DNA of 64,000 nt from Rhodohalobacter halophilus. Its GTDB lineage: Bacteria > Bacteroidota > Rhodothermia > Balneolales > Balneolaceae. The position numbers were made by a program, and so were the translations under genes. Shown here piece by piece: positions 62,818 to 64,000 of this stretch. Within the stretch, counting starts at the first letter, position 1. Each line of letters opens with the position of its first letter. The notes beneath the pieces were generated by a model, which was not told where the DNA came from, searched no databases, and saw only the letters and a program-made list of their open reading frames with translations. The stretch covers positions 1 through 64,000 of the forward strand of contig NZ_MDWE01000003.1 of NCBI RefSeq assembly GCF_001715195.1, written 5' to 3'.

Positions 62818-64000
62818 TTAAACCAAAAGTCCGCTCGAAGCTCCTTTCACATCTGCTCTGTGGAATTTTAATTCAAACGTTGTTCCGGATTCCTCAGAAA
62901 TGTACCGGTTTTTTCCTTCAAGTTGCTTGGTGAGTACTTCAATCAGCTCCAGACCCAGTGAAGTGGACTTCATGGAGTTGAAATTCTCTGGAAGGCCAAC
63001 ACCGTCATCCTTCACCCGAATGGTAACTAAATCATCTTCAAGTGTAGTTGAAAGGTGAATGTTTCCTTTTTCTTTGCCGGTAAATCCGTGTTTCAGAATG
63101 TTGGTGATGATTTCATTCATGATCAGGGAACAGGGCACACTCTGATTGATATTTAACTCAATGGGTTGAAGATCAAAATCGATAGTTACATCAGTATCAG
63201 TCTGCAGGGTCTCAATAATGCTGTTAAAGAGTGATTTAAGGCTGTCGGAAAATTGAAGCTTTGAAAAATTATTCGCTTTATAGAGCTGTTCGTGAATTCC
63301 TGCCATCGATTTAATACGTAATACACTTTCCAATAATTGCCTGTTTAATTCATCACTGTCGCTATTCATTGCCTGCATCTGCATCAGGCTGGAGACAATA
63401 GCCAGGTTATTTTTTACACGATGGTGAATTTCGGCAAGAAGCGTTTCCTTTTCTTTAATCGACTCCTTCAGCTCTTTTTCATTTTGTTTATAATCCGATA
63501 CATCGCGTCCTATAATTACCCAGTGGGAGTAGTTATCATTCCGATCCTTCACCGGTACAAGTGAAAAGCTATTCCAGAAGGTTCTACCGTCTTTGGTGTA
63601 ATTGAGGATTTCGGCTTCACAGGCTTCCAGATTTTCAACAGAGTTTCGAATTTTATTGACCTCACGGTCATCCGTTTCCGGTCCGTTTAAGATCTCAATC
63701 GATTTGCCAAGAACCTCTTCTTTTGAGTAGCCTGTAATTCTCTCAAAAGCATCGTTTACATAGATAATTTTCCGCCATTTTTTACCCTCATCCGGATTTG
63801 CTTCCGTGATGACGACCGTATCATTTGTATTGGTAATCACAGATTCGCGGAGCTTCAATTCCTGCTGTTCTATGGTCTCCTGAGTGATATCCTGCATAGC
63901 GCCAATCATACGGACAGCTTCACCCATTTCATCTTTCAGAACAAAAGCGCGGTCAAAAACATGTCTATAACTTCCATCGGAGGCACGGAACCGATACTCC
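62818..64000 (-). CDS. PAS/HisKA_2 sensor histidine kinase, partial
   Basis: The gene continues past the window's end. Upstream of the ATG at 63927 the frame stays open and reads YRFRASDGSYRHVFDRAFVL, clearly the end of a PAS domain. Then come a second PAS (residues about 25-145 from 63927, with NPDEGKKWRKIIYVNDAFERITG), a HisKA_2 dimerisation segment (LLAEIHHRVKNNLAIVSSLMQMQA, phospho-acceptor His) and an HATPase_c (NEIITNILKHGF, VKDDGVGLP, GLELIEVL). No partner response regulator is in the window. Confidence 0.9.
   Translation of the reverse strand, partial: EYRFRASDGSYRHVFDRAFVLKDEMGEAVRMIGAMQDITQETIEQQELKLRESVITNTNDTVVITEANPDEGKKWRKIIYVNDAFERITGYSKEEVLGKSIEILNGPETDDREVNKIRNSVENLEACEAEILNYTKDGRTFWNSFSLVPVKDRNDNYSHWVIIGRDVSDYKQNEKELKESIKEKETLLAEIHHRVKNNLAIVSSLMQMQAMNSDSDELNRQLLESVLRIKSMAGIHEQLYKANNFSKLQFSDSLKSLFNSIIETLQTDTDVTIDFDLQPIELNINQSVPCSLIMNEIITNILKHGFTGKEKGNIHLSTTLEDDLVTIRVKDDGVGLPENFNSMKSTSLGLELIEVLTKQLEGKNRYISEESGTTFELKFHRADVKGASSGLLV

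Overview
The window is a 64 kb stretch of a chromosome that looks like a Balneolota/Bacteroidota-type Gram-negative bacterium. This is inferred from protein style: a bifunctional ThrA next to ThrB and ThrC, a miaB / sigma-54 activator / lptE cluster, an LptE lipoprotein, a lysine 6-transaminase, a rocD with a cysteine-rich insert, outer-membrane barrels and few strong Shine-Dalgarno sites. I could not run a database search, so the taxon is an inference.

Regions 0-50 kb are mostly ordinary housekeeping genes. In order they are: an outer-membrane protein; an ABC transporter with a GntR (YtrA-type) regulator; L-serine dehydratase; AnmK; UbiA-like and thioredoxin-like genes; a class III aminotransferase; a radical SAM protein; PdxH; TrmB; a TetR regulator with a FadE-like acyl-CoA dehydrogenase; thrABC; L31; a metallo-beta-lactamase-fold hydrolase; a TPR-like protein, LptE and a sigma-54 activator; MiaB; a beta-propeller-like lipoprotein and an FKBP lipoprotein; PyrE; PgpA and PgsA; CinA with an outer-membrane barrel protein; FtsX; a Fur-family regulator; a long-chain acyl-CoA ligase; a cysteine desulfurase / LOG / DUF1499 operon; PurL; an SDR; and the lysine and ornithine transaminases. 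Three genes here look damaged. One is a conserved hypothetical with an in-frame amber codon (1323-2009). One is an FKBP lipoprotein whose signal peptide is out of frame at a T7 run (30898-31733). One is an in-frame chimera of an ECF sigma-factor head and a DUF4382 tail (27259-27921).

From 50029 to 57671 a 7.6 kb integrated element occupies the 3' end of the initiator tRNA-Met gene. It has 17-bp att repeats with one mismatch and paired putative integrase arm sites at both ends. All its genes lie on the minus strand: tyrosine integrase, a 396-aa unknown, an excisionase-like HTH protein, a small protein, a DUF3987 helicase-like protein, a VirE_N/BT4734 primase-like protein, a basic protein, an HGG-motif protein and two small unknowns. 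It has no relaxase and no capsid genes, so it resembles a phage satellite or minimal integrative element. Two non-coding structures are the most unusual signals in the window. One is a 3+3 inverted set of 9-bp iterons between the two replication genes (52965-53037). The other is an array of five tripartite hairpins near attL (50234-50366). In that array each unit has its own sequence but nearly the same geometry.

Downstream of attR (57.7-64 kb) come degenerate tandem repeats, a sodium:solute symporter, a GNAT acetyltransferase, an alanine/ornithine racemase-like enzyme, an M23 peptidase, a SIMPL-domain protein and the 3' part of a PAS/HisKA_2 sensor kinase cut by the window edge. Small palindromic REP-like repeats occur at several intergenic sites (1, 2102, 46791-46918, 61985).
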